Positions 45,548 through 57,098 of a DNA stretch of 64,000 nt are shown one piece after another. The notes beneath the pieces are model-generated. The model did no database searches. It was not told where the DNA came from and saw only the letters and a list, made by a program, of their open reading frames with translations. Positions within the stretch are counted from its first letter, which is position 1, and each line of letters opens with the position of its first letter. This DNA is from Clarkia xantiana subsp. parviflora (Eukaryota; Streptophyta; Magnoliopsida; Myrtales; Onagraceae), in the NCBI GenBank assembly GCA_036873135.1, contig JAPTYO010000017.1, positions 2,790,001-2,854,000 of the forward strand. The letters run 5' to 3'. The position numbers were made by a program, and so were the translations under genes.

Positions 45548-46349
45548 TGTTAGGTTCCGAGATCTGGGTCAAAGGATGATCGGCTCAAATCCCGTTCCTC
45601 ACTGGAGATGTAGATGATCTGATGCCTTCGGGTTGCTCTGCCTTGTCTTGCGTCCTTCCTTCCTTCCTTCCTGCAGAAGGGGCAATACCAGACACAGAGA
45701 GGGGGGGGGGTGGTGCCTGGTGAACCCTCTCCGATGCCTAAGTCAGTATCGTTTTTAGAGAGATAAACTAGAGAGATGTCAGAGCAAAATAATCTAAACT
45801 GCCAAGATCCCCTAATGAGTTGTGAAGGTGGGGTATTTATAGGCAACGGTGTCATTAAGGTGGCTTAATGACATCGTTAACCTCTAAACACAATTAATTA
45901 ACCTTTAAGCGCATAATTAAGACCTTAGGATACAGAGAAGGTAGGCGACGTGAACCGAGTGTGGGTGTCCGAAAATGGCGCAGGGGCCCTTGGGGGAGGA
46001 GAAATCCGACCCCCAAGGGTAGGGGTTGGGTGAGGGCACCCAACCCCTCCTAGGGAGGATGGGGTTGGCCAACCCCATCCCTCCTAGGAGAGATCGGGTT
46101 GGTCCACCCGATCTCCCCTAGGAGAGATCGGGTAGGCTGACCCGATCTCTCCTAGGGGAGGTCGGGTGTGGCCACCCAACCTCACCTAGGTGAGTTTGCC
46201 TCGGCCGGACGAGCGCTCCGGCCTCGTCCGAGCCGTTGATGTTTTCGCGAAGTGTTCGGGTTTGAAGTTTCGATTTACAATCGTTAATGGGATGATAAAA
46301 ATACAACGGTTTGGAAGTCAACGGGTTCAAATTGGGCGTATATCCATCA
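45548..46349 (-). repeat. 5' LTR of element F (802 bp)
   Basis: TGTTAGGTTCCG to TATCCATCA. It has two 34-bp palindromic units, against three in the 3' LTR and about eight in A. Otherwise it is nearly identical to 36709-37561. Confidence 0.95.
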
Positions 46350-46354
46350 GGGGT

Positions 46355-47166
46355 GACTCTCAGAAAGCTGGAAAACTTCAGATCCTGATTGTCGGTTGTG
46401 ACTTGTAGGAACAGACTGTAATAGTCCTACTCTTCCTTTGAGTGTTGACTTGCGAGAGCAGACTGTAACCGTCCCGCTTGTCATGAATTTGACTTTGAAT
46501 GTTTGTCCCTAATTTTTGCCTAAATTGCGCATGGTGCGACAACTTAGCGGGATGTTTTTTTATAATTTCTCTTTTTTCTCCTTTTGCCACGGTCGATTGA
46601 GAGATTTCCGACCGTGCCCCTCAGTTTTTATTTTCTCTCCTTTGCCATAATTTCAATTTCTGAATTCGCAACCATGCCCCTCATTTCCTTGACTTTGCCT
46701 AGGCCGCCCTTTCGGGTTTTCAACCTAGCAGAAGCACTCTTTATTTGGTAGCCGTTAAGAGGGTGGCTGTGGCCCTATCTTTGTTTTCATCATTTGCTGT
46801 TGCGGAAGTTCCTTTTTAATAGCCAATTTCGGGTTGACTGTGGCCCGTCCTTTATTCTCGCCTTGATGCGGGAGTATTTGTAGCTGTTCGAGGGTGGCTA
46901 TGACCCTTCTCTCACCTTCTTCAATGTTGCGGAAACTTCTTTTTATTGTAGCCATTTGGAGATGGGCTGTGGCCCTTCCAAAATTGCCCCTACAGGGTTC
47001 GCGGGAATCACTCTTTATATGTAGCCATTTGAAGGGTGGCTGTGGCCCTTTCAAGAATACAGTTTGAAAATCTCAGGTAAGTAGCTCAGGATGCGCTATG
47101 AAGCTTGTCGTCATCGCTACTTAAGGCCTTGGTTTTGTTTTTTTTTTTACGGAAAAACTGCTCTTT
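46355..47166 (-). other. 3' UTR of element E, second part
   Basis: It resumes after F's duplication and matches D from 21706: one GACTGTAACCG repeat unit, the T-rich stretch, then four or five degenerate GTAGCC...GGGTGGCTGTGGCCC units. It ends at E's pol stop (TGA, minus, 47169-47167). No gene. Confidence 0.8.
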
Positions 47167-48329
47167 TCAGGCATAATACCTTTTAAGTGCGTCTGCGTTG
47201 ACTGGACTAGGAAGGTCTTGACCGTCCATATCCGTGATGATCAGCGCACTTCCCTTGAACACCTCTTTGACCACGTAGGGTCCTTCGTACTTTGGCGCGA
47301 ACTTCCCTCGCGAATCAGGATTGATACGAGTACTTTACGCAACACCAAGTCTCCTGATTGGAAATTACGTGGTCGAACCTTCTTGTCAAAGGCCTTAGCC
47401 ATCCGTTGTTGGTAACATTTCCCATGACATAGTGCCGTGAGCCTCCTTTCGTCAATGAGGTTCAACTGTTCAAACCTTTGTCTAGCCCATTCTGCCTCGT
47501 CGAGCCCCGATTCTGCCAGGATCCTTGCAGAGGGGATCTCCACTTCCACGGGTAGAACAGCTTCAGTTCCGTACACGAGAGTAAACGGAGTTGCCCCGGT
47601 TGAAGTACGGATCGATGTTCTGTATGCCAAGAGTGCCCAAGGTAGCATATTATGCCAATCTTTGTATGTGACTGTCATCTTCTCAATGATCTTCTTTATG
47701 TTTTTATTCGCTACTTCCACCGCGCCGTTCATCTGAGGGCGGTATGGGGACGAATTCCTGTGCTTGATCTTGAGTTGAACACATAAATCGTTTATCAACT
47801 TGTTGTTGAGGTTCTTGGCATTGTCCGTGATTATTGTCTCGGGCACCCCGTAACGGGCAACAATGTCTCTTCGTAAGAAACGCTCAAACGCTTTTGCAGT
47901 AACTGACGCCAGTGTGACAGCCTCTATCCACTTGGTGAAATAATCAATTGCCACTAAAATGAACCTGTGGCCGTTAGATGCATTTGGTGAAATGGGACCG
48001 ATCACGTCAATTCCCCACATTGAAAAAGGCCACAGAGAAGACATCAGATGCAACTCATTTGGCGGTGCATGAATCTGACTAGAGTACACCTGGCATAAGT
48101 GGCATCGCCGGACGTGCTCCACGCAGTCTGACATCAGGGTAGTCCAAAAATAGCCCATCCTCATGATTTTTCTCGCGAGCATGTGACTGCTCATGTGCAG
48201 TCCACAGCTTCCTTCGTGGACTTCCTCCATCAATCGCTTTGCCTCCTGCGAACCTACACATCTCAAAAGGGTGGCATCAAAAGATTTTCTATAAAGAACC
48301 TCACCACAAAGAAAGTAATTGCATGACAT
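47167..48329 (-). pseudogene. Element E integrase
   Basis: The minus-strand frame carries HEGSCGLHMSSHMLARK ... CHLCQVY (HHCC zinc finger), WGIDVIGPISPNASNGHRF, ITDNAKNLNNKLI (second Asp) and GAVEVANKN (catalytic Glu), then TGATPFTLVYGTEAVLPVEV and a C-terminal GPY region reaching the stop at 47167. Frameshifts separate it from RNase H (about 48290-48320) and disturb the last 60 residues (near 47320). The wording of the motifs (TDNAKNLNN, VYGTEAVLPVEVEIPS) fits the Ogre/Athila side of the non-chromodomain gypsy elements and differs from A, B, C and F. Confidence 0.9.
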
Positions 48330-50568
48330 CCTGCGGATGGTTTTCCGATCCTTGCTACTGCACCCTCGGGAAACTCGCCTGACTGCAAGTATCTCTTTAT
48401 ATCAATGAACCAGGGTTCACCATCTGATTCTTCAAGTGTGCAACAATATGCAGGAAGCTTGTTTACTTCAATCTCGAGAGGCTCTATGGAATTCCCGTCA
48501 GAGATATTCACCATCGATGCGAGGGTCGCCAACGCATCTACGAATAGGTTTTTACTCCGAGGCATCTGCGTGAATGTTATCTCCTCAAAATTCTCGCTCA
48601 ACTCTTCGATATGCTGATGATATGGTTGCAACTTGGGATCTATTGTTTTCCATTCTCCCAAGGTTTGGAGAATGATCAGCATAGAATCTCCATAAACCTC
48701 CAGTTCATGTATCTTGAAATCAATTGCCGCTCGTAGCCCGAGAATGCACGCTTCGTATTCCGCCACGTTGTTGGTGCACGGAAAAGTAATCTTTGCTGCT
48801 ACAGGAAAATGTTGACCTTTTGGGGATACAAGTACTGCCCCTATACCACATCCGGTGGAGTTTGCAGCTCCATCAAAATACATTCTCCACATGCTTCCAT
48901 TTTCTGTCTCTTCTTCCACGTGAAGTATGTCGCTATCCGGAAGCTCGTGACTTGCTTGATGATCGTCATCAATAGGAAACTCGGCTAGATGATCTGCAAT
49001 AGCCTGCCCTTTTATAGAAGTACGAGGAATGAACTGTATGTCGTACTCAGCAAGCTGGACCTGCAATTTGGCGACATTCTTCATTAATGCCGGCTTCTCT
49101 AGTATGTATTTCAAGGGATTCAGCTTAGAAATTAGATGTATGGTGTAATACAACGTATACTGTCGGAGTCGCTGCATCACCCATACTAATGCGCAACTTG
49201 TCCTTTCAACCTCCGTGTACTTGGCCTCTCCCTCGGTGAACTTCTTGCTGAGGTAATAAATGGCGTGCTCTTTCTGGCCATCTTCATCTAGTTGCCCCAA
49301 CATGCATCCCAATGAGCCTTTTTGAACCGCCAGATACAAAATGAGCGGCTGACCCGGAGTGGGCGGGACCAGGACCGGTGAATTGACGAGATATTCTTTG
49401 ATTGACTCGAAGGCATGCTGACACTCTTCATCCCATTCAATCAATGCATTTTTCCGCAAGAGGCAGAACAAAGGTTGACACTTGTTCGTCATATTAGCGA
49501 TGAACCTCGCGATGTAATTCAAACGTCCGAGCAAGCTTCTGACCTCCTTGACGGTAGACGGTGCTGGAAGGTCTAGTATCGCTTTGACCTTGTCGGAATC
49601 CACTTCTATACCCTTCTTGCTGACTATAAAGCCCAGCAACTTACGGATGTTACTCTGAATGTGCATTTTGCTGGATTTAGCCTGAGTTTAAACTTCTTGA
49701 GCTGTTCAAAGAGCATCCGCAAGTTAACAAGGTGGTCTTCATCTTCGCGGGACTTTGCGATCATATCATCGACGTACTCTTCTATCTGCTTATGCATCAT
49801 GTCATGGAACAATGTCACCATTGCTCTCTGGTATGTTGCCCCCGCATTCTTGAGTCCGAAAGGCATGACCTTGTAGCAAAACGTGCCCCACATTGTGATG
49901 AAAGTGGTTTTTGACTTGTCCTCTTTTGCCATCTTGATTTGATTGTATCCAGAGAACCCGTCCATGAATGAGAACATGTTGTGCCGCGCCGTGTTATCGA
50001 CTAACATGTCAATATGAGGGAGTGGAAAGTTGTCCTTCGGACTAGCCTTGTTGAGATATCGATAATCAACACAGACTCGAACACGACCATCCTTCTTCAG
50101 TACAGGGACAATATTGGCGACCCACTCGGAGTAGTTGCACACCTCAAGGAACCCCGCGTTAATTTGCTTGATGATCTCTTCCTTGATCTTGAGGAGTAAC
50201 TCTAGACTCTGCCGCCTTAAATGTTGTCTTTTGGGTTTGAATTTCTCGGTATCTATGGGCAGAGTATATTGCATAATCGCTGTATCTAAACCTGGCATGT
50301 CAGAATATGACCAAGCAAAGATCTCTTTGTACTCGTCTAGTAGCTCGATCATCTGGGCTTTCTGAGAAGGATCAAGAGTTGCCCCAATTTTGAGCTCTCG
50401 GGGTTCTTCCTTCGTACCGATGTTAACTATTTCGATAGTTTCGGTAGTTGATGGCTTTCTCTCTTCAAATCTCTCGAGGTTCTCTCTTATTTCAATCGGA
50501 ACATGGTCATCATTATATTCCTCCGATGGAATCACATCGTCATGGTTTTCGTATTTTCTTGTATTTTT
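48263..50568 (-). pseudogene. Element E reverse transcriptase-RNase H (second pol exon)
   Basis: It starts at the predicted splice acceptor (50570/50569). Landmarks: FAWSYSDMPGLD, VCVDYRYLNKASPKDNFPLP, FMDGFSGYNQI, the active site YVDDMIAKS, GFIVSKKGIEVD, the tether FIPRTSIKGQAIADHLAEF, and RNase H YFDGAANSTGCGIGAVLVSP with NNVAEYEACI and VYGDSMLII. One frameshift lies near 49640-49660, between CTFRVTS and LLGFIVSKKG. It would copy the RNA and remove the template. The two overlapping halves are each well conserved, so the break is a single indel. Confidence 0.92.
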
Positions 50569-50569
50569 C

Positions 50570-50748
50570 CTACGGTAAGGAAAATAACCGAAATCAATGC
50601 GAATTTGACGGGAAATAAATGAAAATGAGTAAAATTGAAATAAATGGATTTATTTATATTGATAAGATCATGACAATATCCCTCTTTCCAATGCGGGGCT
50701 CATGATCTTGCCGTGCAAAGGAGTACAACAGAAACTCATAAATCTTAC
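50570..50748 (-). other. Predicted Ogre-type intron between protease and RT (179 nt)
   Basis: On the minus strand the donor GTAAGATTT begins at 50748 and the acceptor CCTTACCGTAG ends at 50570. The upstream frame ends ...YALSLE-stop if unspliced. Spliced, GA joins GAAAAATACAAG and the frame runs open into the RT exon. A spliceable intron at this place is a described feature of Ogre elements. It would let unspliced and spliced RNAs give different Gag:Pol ratios. Confidence 0.7.
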
Positions 50749-52643
50749 TCAAGGGAAAGAGCATAAACTGAAATCGAAAACCAATTGGTGATTGCTTCTC
50801 CTTCAACAAACGGTCGGACATAAATGCCTGGGGGAACTTCTTCAAGAATGGCTCCAACTGTGGTGTCGGTGATGAATAATCCGGCTATGGCTTGTAATGC
50901 TTCATCTTCATCAGTTCGAATGACCTGAGCTGGCCCTGGGAAAGTGACTGACAGTGGCGGAATGTTCATAGGCCTCCACCTTCTAGCGAATCATCCCTTC
51001 TGGAAATCCATCAGTTGTTGCTCTCCATGCGCACTTCGATCATCTTCTTGGAACGTGGAATACCCTAGCCCGTATATGCATACACTTTCCTTCAGCTGGA
51101 GTGGACGCGGGATTCCTTGACACCTGATACCCAGGCCTTGTCCTGGGACGAAATTATTTTTCAACATGAACCTTCCTACCATGATGTCTGCTTTGCTCAT
51201 CATTGGCTTTCCCCAATCCCTGATGACGGAGATTAGCTCAAAAGAATGGTATGCGGGTGGCTCATCTCCACTAGTGTTGATGACAGGAACCGCCGTTTCC
51301 TGATAGATGTTGTGATCACCTTCTCCCCTGATTTCCACAAGGCGGTTGTTGATCACGTACTTCAGCTTCTGGTGTAAGGTGGATGGAACCGCCCCAGCCG
51401 CGTGGATCCATAGTCTTCCCAAGAGAAGACTGAAAACATTCGGGATATCCATGACCCTGAAAATGACATAAAAAACATTCGGACCAATCTCGAGCTGCAA
51501 CTCAATCTCTCCATAAACTTCCTTTCTCGTGCCATCAAAAGCTTGAACTGTCGACTTGCTCGTACGGATATGGGACAGGTCAATCTTCATTTGCTTGAGC
51601 GTGGATAATGGGCAAACATCGACTGCCGAGCCATCGTCAATCATGACCTTCAAAAGCACAAATCCGTTACACTTGCAGACGATGTGGAGGGCCTTCACAT
51701 GGTTCTGACCGTCGACCCCTAGATCATCATCCCTGAAATAGATCTGGTTCGATAATATAGAGCCAATAACATTGCCCATCTGTTCAGCAGAGGTCTCTTT
51801 CGGCACTAACGCTTCTTTGAGCACATTCATGAGAGCTTCACGGTGACTTTCTGAGCATAAAAGGAGAGCAAGCAAAGAAATTTGAGCCGGAGTCTTGCGG
51901 AGCTGATCAATCACTTTGTCCTCTCCTTCCTTCATGAACTTTACAAAGTCCACAATTTCTTCGTCAGTCACCTTCTTCTTCGGTGCTACTTTTACAGCAT
52001 TATCTTTGGCAACATCCTCCATGTACGAACGACCCGAACGTGTCATGATCATAACATGATCGTCTGGTTTTGCTGCCCCGACTATTTGAGCTTCGTAATT
52101 CCAAGGGACCTTCTTGTTGCTTTCATATTGGAAAGGAGTCGGGCCTTGCATCACTAGTGGCAACCTGGCTGACTGTACAGGCACATAATTAAGCACGAAC
52201 GGTGTGATTACTGCAACAGCGACGTCTTCTGACAACTCCTCTTCGAGACAGATCATGTTGATTGATGATGATGAACCAGCATTGTGTTGCGGCAAAGGGT
52301 TTGTCTTGACATTAGGAGGAGGGATTGGGTTGAGAATAAGGAGCTTATTGTCAATGAGGTCTTGAATCTTGTGCCTCAGACGGGTGAATTTCTCTATCGA
52401 GTGTCCATCTACTCCCATGTGGAACTCGCATCTCGAGTTTGGATCGTCATTGAGTACTCTCGAATCTGGCCTCATGAACTCGGGGCCGATAAGGTTTTGT
52501 TCCAACATCTTCTGGTACACCTCAGCCATTGACACAGGTAAAGGGGTCTGCCTGAAATTAGCTCGATTTGCTTGTCCGCCCGTAAAGGAGGATTGTGGAG
52601 CCGGGGGTACTTGAGTCACTGGCTGAACCGTGGGGGTTGTCAA
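50749..52643 (-). pseudogene. Element E gag C-terminus and protease (first pol exon)
   Basis: The minus-strand frame contains a degenerate nucleocapsid knuckle (CEFHMGVDGHSIEKF, last Cys lost), a long spacer with VPWNYEAQIV, retropepsin with active site MIDDGSAVDVCPLSTL (about 51610-51650), and LLGRLWIHAAGAVPSTLHQKLKY. Near its end is a G-patch-like segment NNFVPGQGLGIRCQGIPRP (about 51100-51160), a motif reported in Ogre. A premature TGA stands at 50993-50991, after which the frame continues (MNIPPLSVTFPGPAQ) to the intron donor. It is out of frame with gag by one indel near 52650. Confidence 0.85.
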
Positions 52644-53781
52644 CTGCGCCTACAGTTGCATCTTTCGGGAGCGGCTTTTTGGCGCCACCCTTTTTTAGAC
52701 CATCTCCTTGGTAGCCTTTGAGAGGATCTTTAATCTTCCCCATTCGGATTCCTTGCTCAATCATCTCTCCGGATTTTACCAGGTCGGCAAAATTTGCAGA
52801 AACATGTCCCAATAAGTGGGAGTAGTAAGCTCCCTTTAAAGTTCCGATGAACATAGATACTGCTTCTGTGTCTTCCAGTGGTGGTCGGACTCCGGCGGCC
52901 TTCTCTCTCCACGCCTGCATGTAGCTTCTGAAGGATTGTCCGCCAGTCATTTCCATGCCTTGAAGATCCATGCGGGTCGGAGCAGTGTCCAAATTAAACT
53001 TGTATTGGTGAACAAAAGCGTTGGCCATTTCTTCCCAGGTTGAGATATCACAGGCCTTCAAGCTGACGAACCAAACCAAAGCTGCTCCTTTCAAGCTCTC
53101 CTGGAACGTCTGGATCAAGAACTTCTCGTACTGATGATAAGGGGCCATCTTTGCAAGGTAAATCCTCAGATAGACGATGGGATTTCCGGTGCCATCATAT
53201 TTTTCGAAATCAGGGACTTTGAACTTCTCTGGTCTTGACATGTCAGGGAACAAGCATAAGTCGGAGTAACCAATGCCCTCGTACTGCTCAAGTCCGGACA
53301 GAGCCTTCATCTTTTCCTCCATTTTCTTCAAGCGGCGATCCTGCTCGGATTCGATGACCGGTGATGATGTGAATGCATTTGTGCCGGCAGCACCCTCTTT
53401 GTTCACGTGCCCATATATTGTTGTTGGATTCGGAAGGACATACGGCGTTGGTTCGGATTGGTCTGATATGACTAAAGCCGGGGGTTGGTCACGAGGAGGT
53501 TCTACCGTGACTTCGGGAAGCACGGCGCCAACTGGCGCCGTCAGTCCGGTGCTTGCTACGGGCGTTTTGGAGGAGGTTGGACTTGTGATTTCTGGCAGCA
53601 AAGCTGGGTTTGGGGCGCGGTGAGCTGACTGAGCTTCAAGTAGTGCCATGATGCGTTCCATGCTAGATGACATGTCGGCCATATCCTGATGCATCTTTGC
53701 ATTGGCTGCCTCGATCTCGGCCATTCGCTTTTCGTGTTGCTCGATCTTCTCAGTGTTTTCCATTTTAGTTGTTAGTCGCAT
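52640..53781 (-). pseudogene. Element E gag (matrix/capsid part)
   Basis: About 380 codons of minus-strand frame. It has a short helical N-terminus (MENTEKIEQHEKRMAEIEAA), a Pro/Thr-rich linker, then the retrotransposon gag domain: KFKVPDFEKYDGTGNP, HQYEKFLIQTFQESLKGAAL, WEEMANAFVHQY and the GQSFRSYMQAWREKAAGV region. It would assemble the particle. The open frame runs to 52558, but the last about 30 residues are out-of-frame; a one-base indel near 52650 disconnects it from the nucleocapsid/protease frame. Either Met at 53781 or at 53763 could be the start. Confidence 0.88.
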
Positions 53782-53919
53782 TCGTGCCAGTACTACTTAA
53801 CTGCAAATGAAAAACTATAATTCAAACTTCGGAACAGATGTGTCATGCATGATTTTTTGAAAACAATGTGTCATTCCATTCATTTTTATTCATTAAAGAG
53901 ATAGTTTTACAAATAAGGT

Positions 53920-55512
53920 CTAAATTGTAAAACGCTTTACACGATTACGCATCTCGTCAAGTGCGTCGAGTGCCTGCTCTTTAGTTCTAACGAAGGCAAC
54001 AGACAAGTGTTTTGAAAAAAAATTCAGGTTCCTTGCTCTTCGCTTAGACTTTCGGAGCCTAGCACTTAACTGGGACACTACACGTTCCTTTTCTTCCAAG
54101 GCCGACTGTTGACTTACGGCAATGGTCCTAGCTTCAGACAAGTCTTCTTGTAGTCTTTCAATCTTCCTTTTTGATCTTGCCCGATCCTGGGCCCAGACGT
54201 TGCTTTGAATCTCCACCCGAGCTGCCAAAGTCTCGTAGATATCTTCATGGGAAGGGTTCGGAGCTTGTGGTCTTTTTCCGATAATTTCAACAGGGTCGAT
54301 GATTGGCACGTTAGGGGTCTTATCGAACCGGTGGATGTATTCTTTTGTGGCACGATTTAATTGCTCGTCTTTAATAAGGTCACATGGCAGCCGCACCTCT
54401 TCTTCAACCCGATTCTCCCATGCCTCCTGTATTCGTTGAACAGCTTCTTTGAGTGTAGCCCGAGTGACTTTATCATCATGCCACTCGAATATGAGAAAGT
54501 GCCTGTTTGTGATCGTCGGTATGCCTTGGAATCCTCCTAGCTGTCGAACGACTCGATTCGGATAGGTGACTGCCGAGCTTAAGTGGCTAATAAGAGGGAC
54601 GCCCTTGAAGTTTCTACACTTTAGTATGACCGGACCTGGTGAAAACCATCTGGCCACCCATAAAATGTCTTTGGGTGAAATTTTTAAAAAATATTGTTTC
54701 CATTCAAGGGCGTTCCATCCTCTAGCTACGTGTGGGGTGTAATCTATCATTTTTGAAAGAATTTCCTTTTTTTATGAGGAAACGAACCTTGGGAAAACCC
54801 GCGCCTATCTCAGCTGGTGACTTAAAAACAAGATTTGCAACATAGCCGGACTCGCCCTTAATTTCCCTTTTCCTCTAGCCTTTATGAGGTTTAGAGACGT
54901 GATTGTTTCAGCAAGCAGCGCCACAATGAAACCCCTGCCTTTGACCACCTGAAGGACAACATGGGCTAATGCCGCGTCTATATGGCTTTTGGAGCGAGGG
55001 AATCAGAGAGTTCCAAAAATTAGTAGGAGATAGGCGTGAGTTGCCCCTCGGATTGTTCGATCATTTTTCATTCTAAAATCAATCCATTTTATTAAAAGTT
55101 CGATAGATATACCATGTTCTACGTTCAATATGAGCTCGTCGGCTACCTTATATTTTTTGGTTTGGAGAAGCATAGAAATGATACATCTCTCCGGCACATC
55201 AAACTGAGGTAGGATAACCCCATTATTCCATCCGACACCTTGCACTAGCTGGCGATACTCTTCTAGCGTAGGGGTAAGCTCCATGCCGTTGATGACAAAC
55301 ACTACTTTTTCCGGGTTCCAGAACTTGATTAAGGCTTGCAATAGAGGCCACTCCACTTGATAATTAGCGAGATATGGGACTCCCCCAATGAGCTTAGTGA
55401 CGTAATCACGCTCCGTCTCCGACATAATGCTCCAAATTCGGTTGAGGTTGGCCTTGGGAGCGTGGATGATAGGAATGCGATGATACTTGTGCATTTTTTT
55501 CATCCTTACCAA
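53920..55512 (-). pseudogene. Element E ORF1 (Ogre-type protein upstream of gag)
   Basis: A single minus-strand frame of 531 codons spans the region but is broken by three stops (about 55003, 54798, 54771). The N-terminal part (SETERDYVTKLIGGVPYLA, VVFVINGMELTPTLEEYRQL) resembles a plant domain of unknown function that I recall as DUF7745. Between the stops the frame still reads SKSHIDAALAHVVLQVVKGR. The C-terminal third is a coiled coil (KRKIERLQEDLSEARTIAVS; LEEKERVVSQLSARL). An extra ORF upstream of gag is diagnostic of Ogre elements; its role is not known. The gap to gag (53782-53919) holds GAAATCATGCATGATTTTTTG-like sequence shared with D. Confidence 0.8.
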
Positions 55513-55559
55513 AAAGTAAGTGTAAAGCGTCTTAGAATTAATGAATCGGATGACACTTT

Positions 55560-55960
55560 TTAAAAAAAAAAATGATGATTTGAATATGCATGCTTATAAG
55601 TAGATTTTTACTAGTTCACGATTACATTATGGACATAAATACATTTTACATGAGGACCCATACCCTATACATAATGAAATCTACGGGTCAGAAACATAAT
55701 CAAACGAACACTAATATTTACGAAGCGACCGGAGGAAGGCTTTGATGGTGTGTTTGGATTTGTTCTAACGGGAAGGTTCAACTGATAGGTTCCCGGCAAG
55801 GTGGTTTCCTCCCCCTAAAAAGGGATCTCGGGACCTACACGAGCGAGTGAGTTTTTCCGAGTCGTACCGGCGGAACTACCGCTCCAGTCGTACCGTACTA
55901 AACCTCCAGGGTTCCTAGTCGCCTTGGGTTTGAGACCTCGGGCTGGGTTGAATCGACAAA
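55560..55960 (-). other. Leader (5' UTR) of element E
   Basis: No open frame. 55740-55935 matches D's leader on both sides of the G insertion (AGGTTC.ACTGA.AGG, AAGGTGGTTTCCTC, TTCCTAGTCGCCTTGGG). Homology ends near 55950, before a PBS or 5' LTR. Confidence 0.65.
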
Positions 55961-57070
55961 GATCTAACATTTTAGGCTAGGGACTGGGTTTAGTCAGTCC
56001 AGACCTAGCCTATTAGGCTCGTGTCTAGGTTCAGTTGACCCAATTCTAACATTTTAGGTTGGGTGTTCGTCCGCCGCATGTCAGTCAGCTAGAGGTTGTG
56101 GCTGTGGGTTGGCCGGCGATAACATCCTGTAGCTTGGCAAGAACATCTTGCAGCTTGGACTCTTAGAGCGAACCCAAAGTTAAATGATTTTAGAAGATAC
56201 TTAGGATTAAGGTCTAGGTGTATGAGGTGGAGACAGTCCATTCATTGAATTTCGTCGACTTGTGGTGAGGAACGAACGTACCAGATAGTGGGTTGAATTG
56301 TTGTTCCAGGACCTGGACTTGGGCTTAACATTTTAGTAAGACTAATAATTATTATTCTAGGAACTATTATTTTATGCGGGTAGAGGATTGTTTTTATAAG
56401 TGATGGGTCGTACTCAATCTAAAAATATAAGAATAGTAAATTTTATTAAGTTATTCAGTAAATTAAAAGTATTTTCACTAAATATTTGCAAAGTCTATAA
56501 AAAATTATGCAGTGGTTTTCCATCAAGTAATTATTATATATATAGCTGGCAAAAAAAATTATTATACATATAAAAAGAAAAAAGTGAAAATTGTAATCAT
56601 TCATGGCCCGAAAATGGAGAGATACATCATGAATAAACATGTGTAGAATTAAAATTATTCATAGTGCAAGAGTTTGAATAAAAGTATTCTTTGCCACTAA
56701 AAAAAATCTCTTAAATATAATTATCGATAAAGCTGTGTAGAGTATATATATCCTAATTTTAAACCTTATATATTCATAACTAATTTATTAAAAAATATTA
56801 AGTTTAAATTAGTTACTATAATTTTATGATATACTATTAAAATAATTTATACATACAAAGTCATCCGGTTCAAAATAAACGTTGTTTTGCATCACCACTA
56901 GCACGTAAATTGTCAATCTGCTCAAGAAAAATAAAAACTATCTACATAGTTCAAACTTGAACAGTAATTTTATTTTTTTAAATGTAAAAAAAATATTTTT
57001 TATTACTTTGTATTTCTTTTACTTTCATTATTATAACTAAATATTATGACTTATAATTTAACAAATCATC

Positions 57071-57098
57071 TCGCGCGGCGCGTGGGGAAAGCATCTAG
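57071..57098 (+). mobile_element. Helitron-like 3' terminus, same family as 20041-20067
   Basis: A CGCG-CGG-CGCG mini-hairpin, then TGGGGAAAGCATCTAG and a following T. It shares GGGGAAAGC and CTAG at equal spacing with 20041-20067. Confidence 0.55.

Larger units (their letters stand above)
36709..46349 (-). mobile_element. Element F: young Tat-type LTR retrotransposon lacking gag
   Basis: LTRs 36709-37561 and 45548-46349, with duplication GGGGT at 36704-36708 and 46350-46354; removing F rejoins E's 3' UTR exactly as in D near 21706. Same family as A. Contents: PBS, PR-RT-RH-INT (one frame break), tandem array, intact antisense gene, PPT. LTRs show only three substitutions by eye besides copy-number changes in simple repeats, so it inserted recently. 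Gag is absent, so it would need Gag from another copy. Confidence 0.95.
35515..55960 (-). mobile_element. Element E: Ogre-type LTR retrotransposon, interrupted by element F
   Basis: A partial 3' LTR (35515-36280), PPT, 3' UTR (36295-36708 and 46355-47166, split by F), INT, RT-RH, an intron, PR, gag, ORF1 and leader, all minus strand. An ORF1 upstream of gag and an intron between PR and RT are hallmarks of Ogre elements. The 5' LTR and PBS are not found; homology with D's leader ends near 55960. The coding regions have several lesions, so it is an old copy. D is joined directly to its 3' LTR at 35514/35515. Confidence 0.85.
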
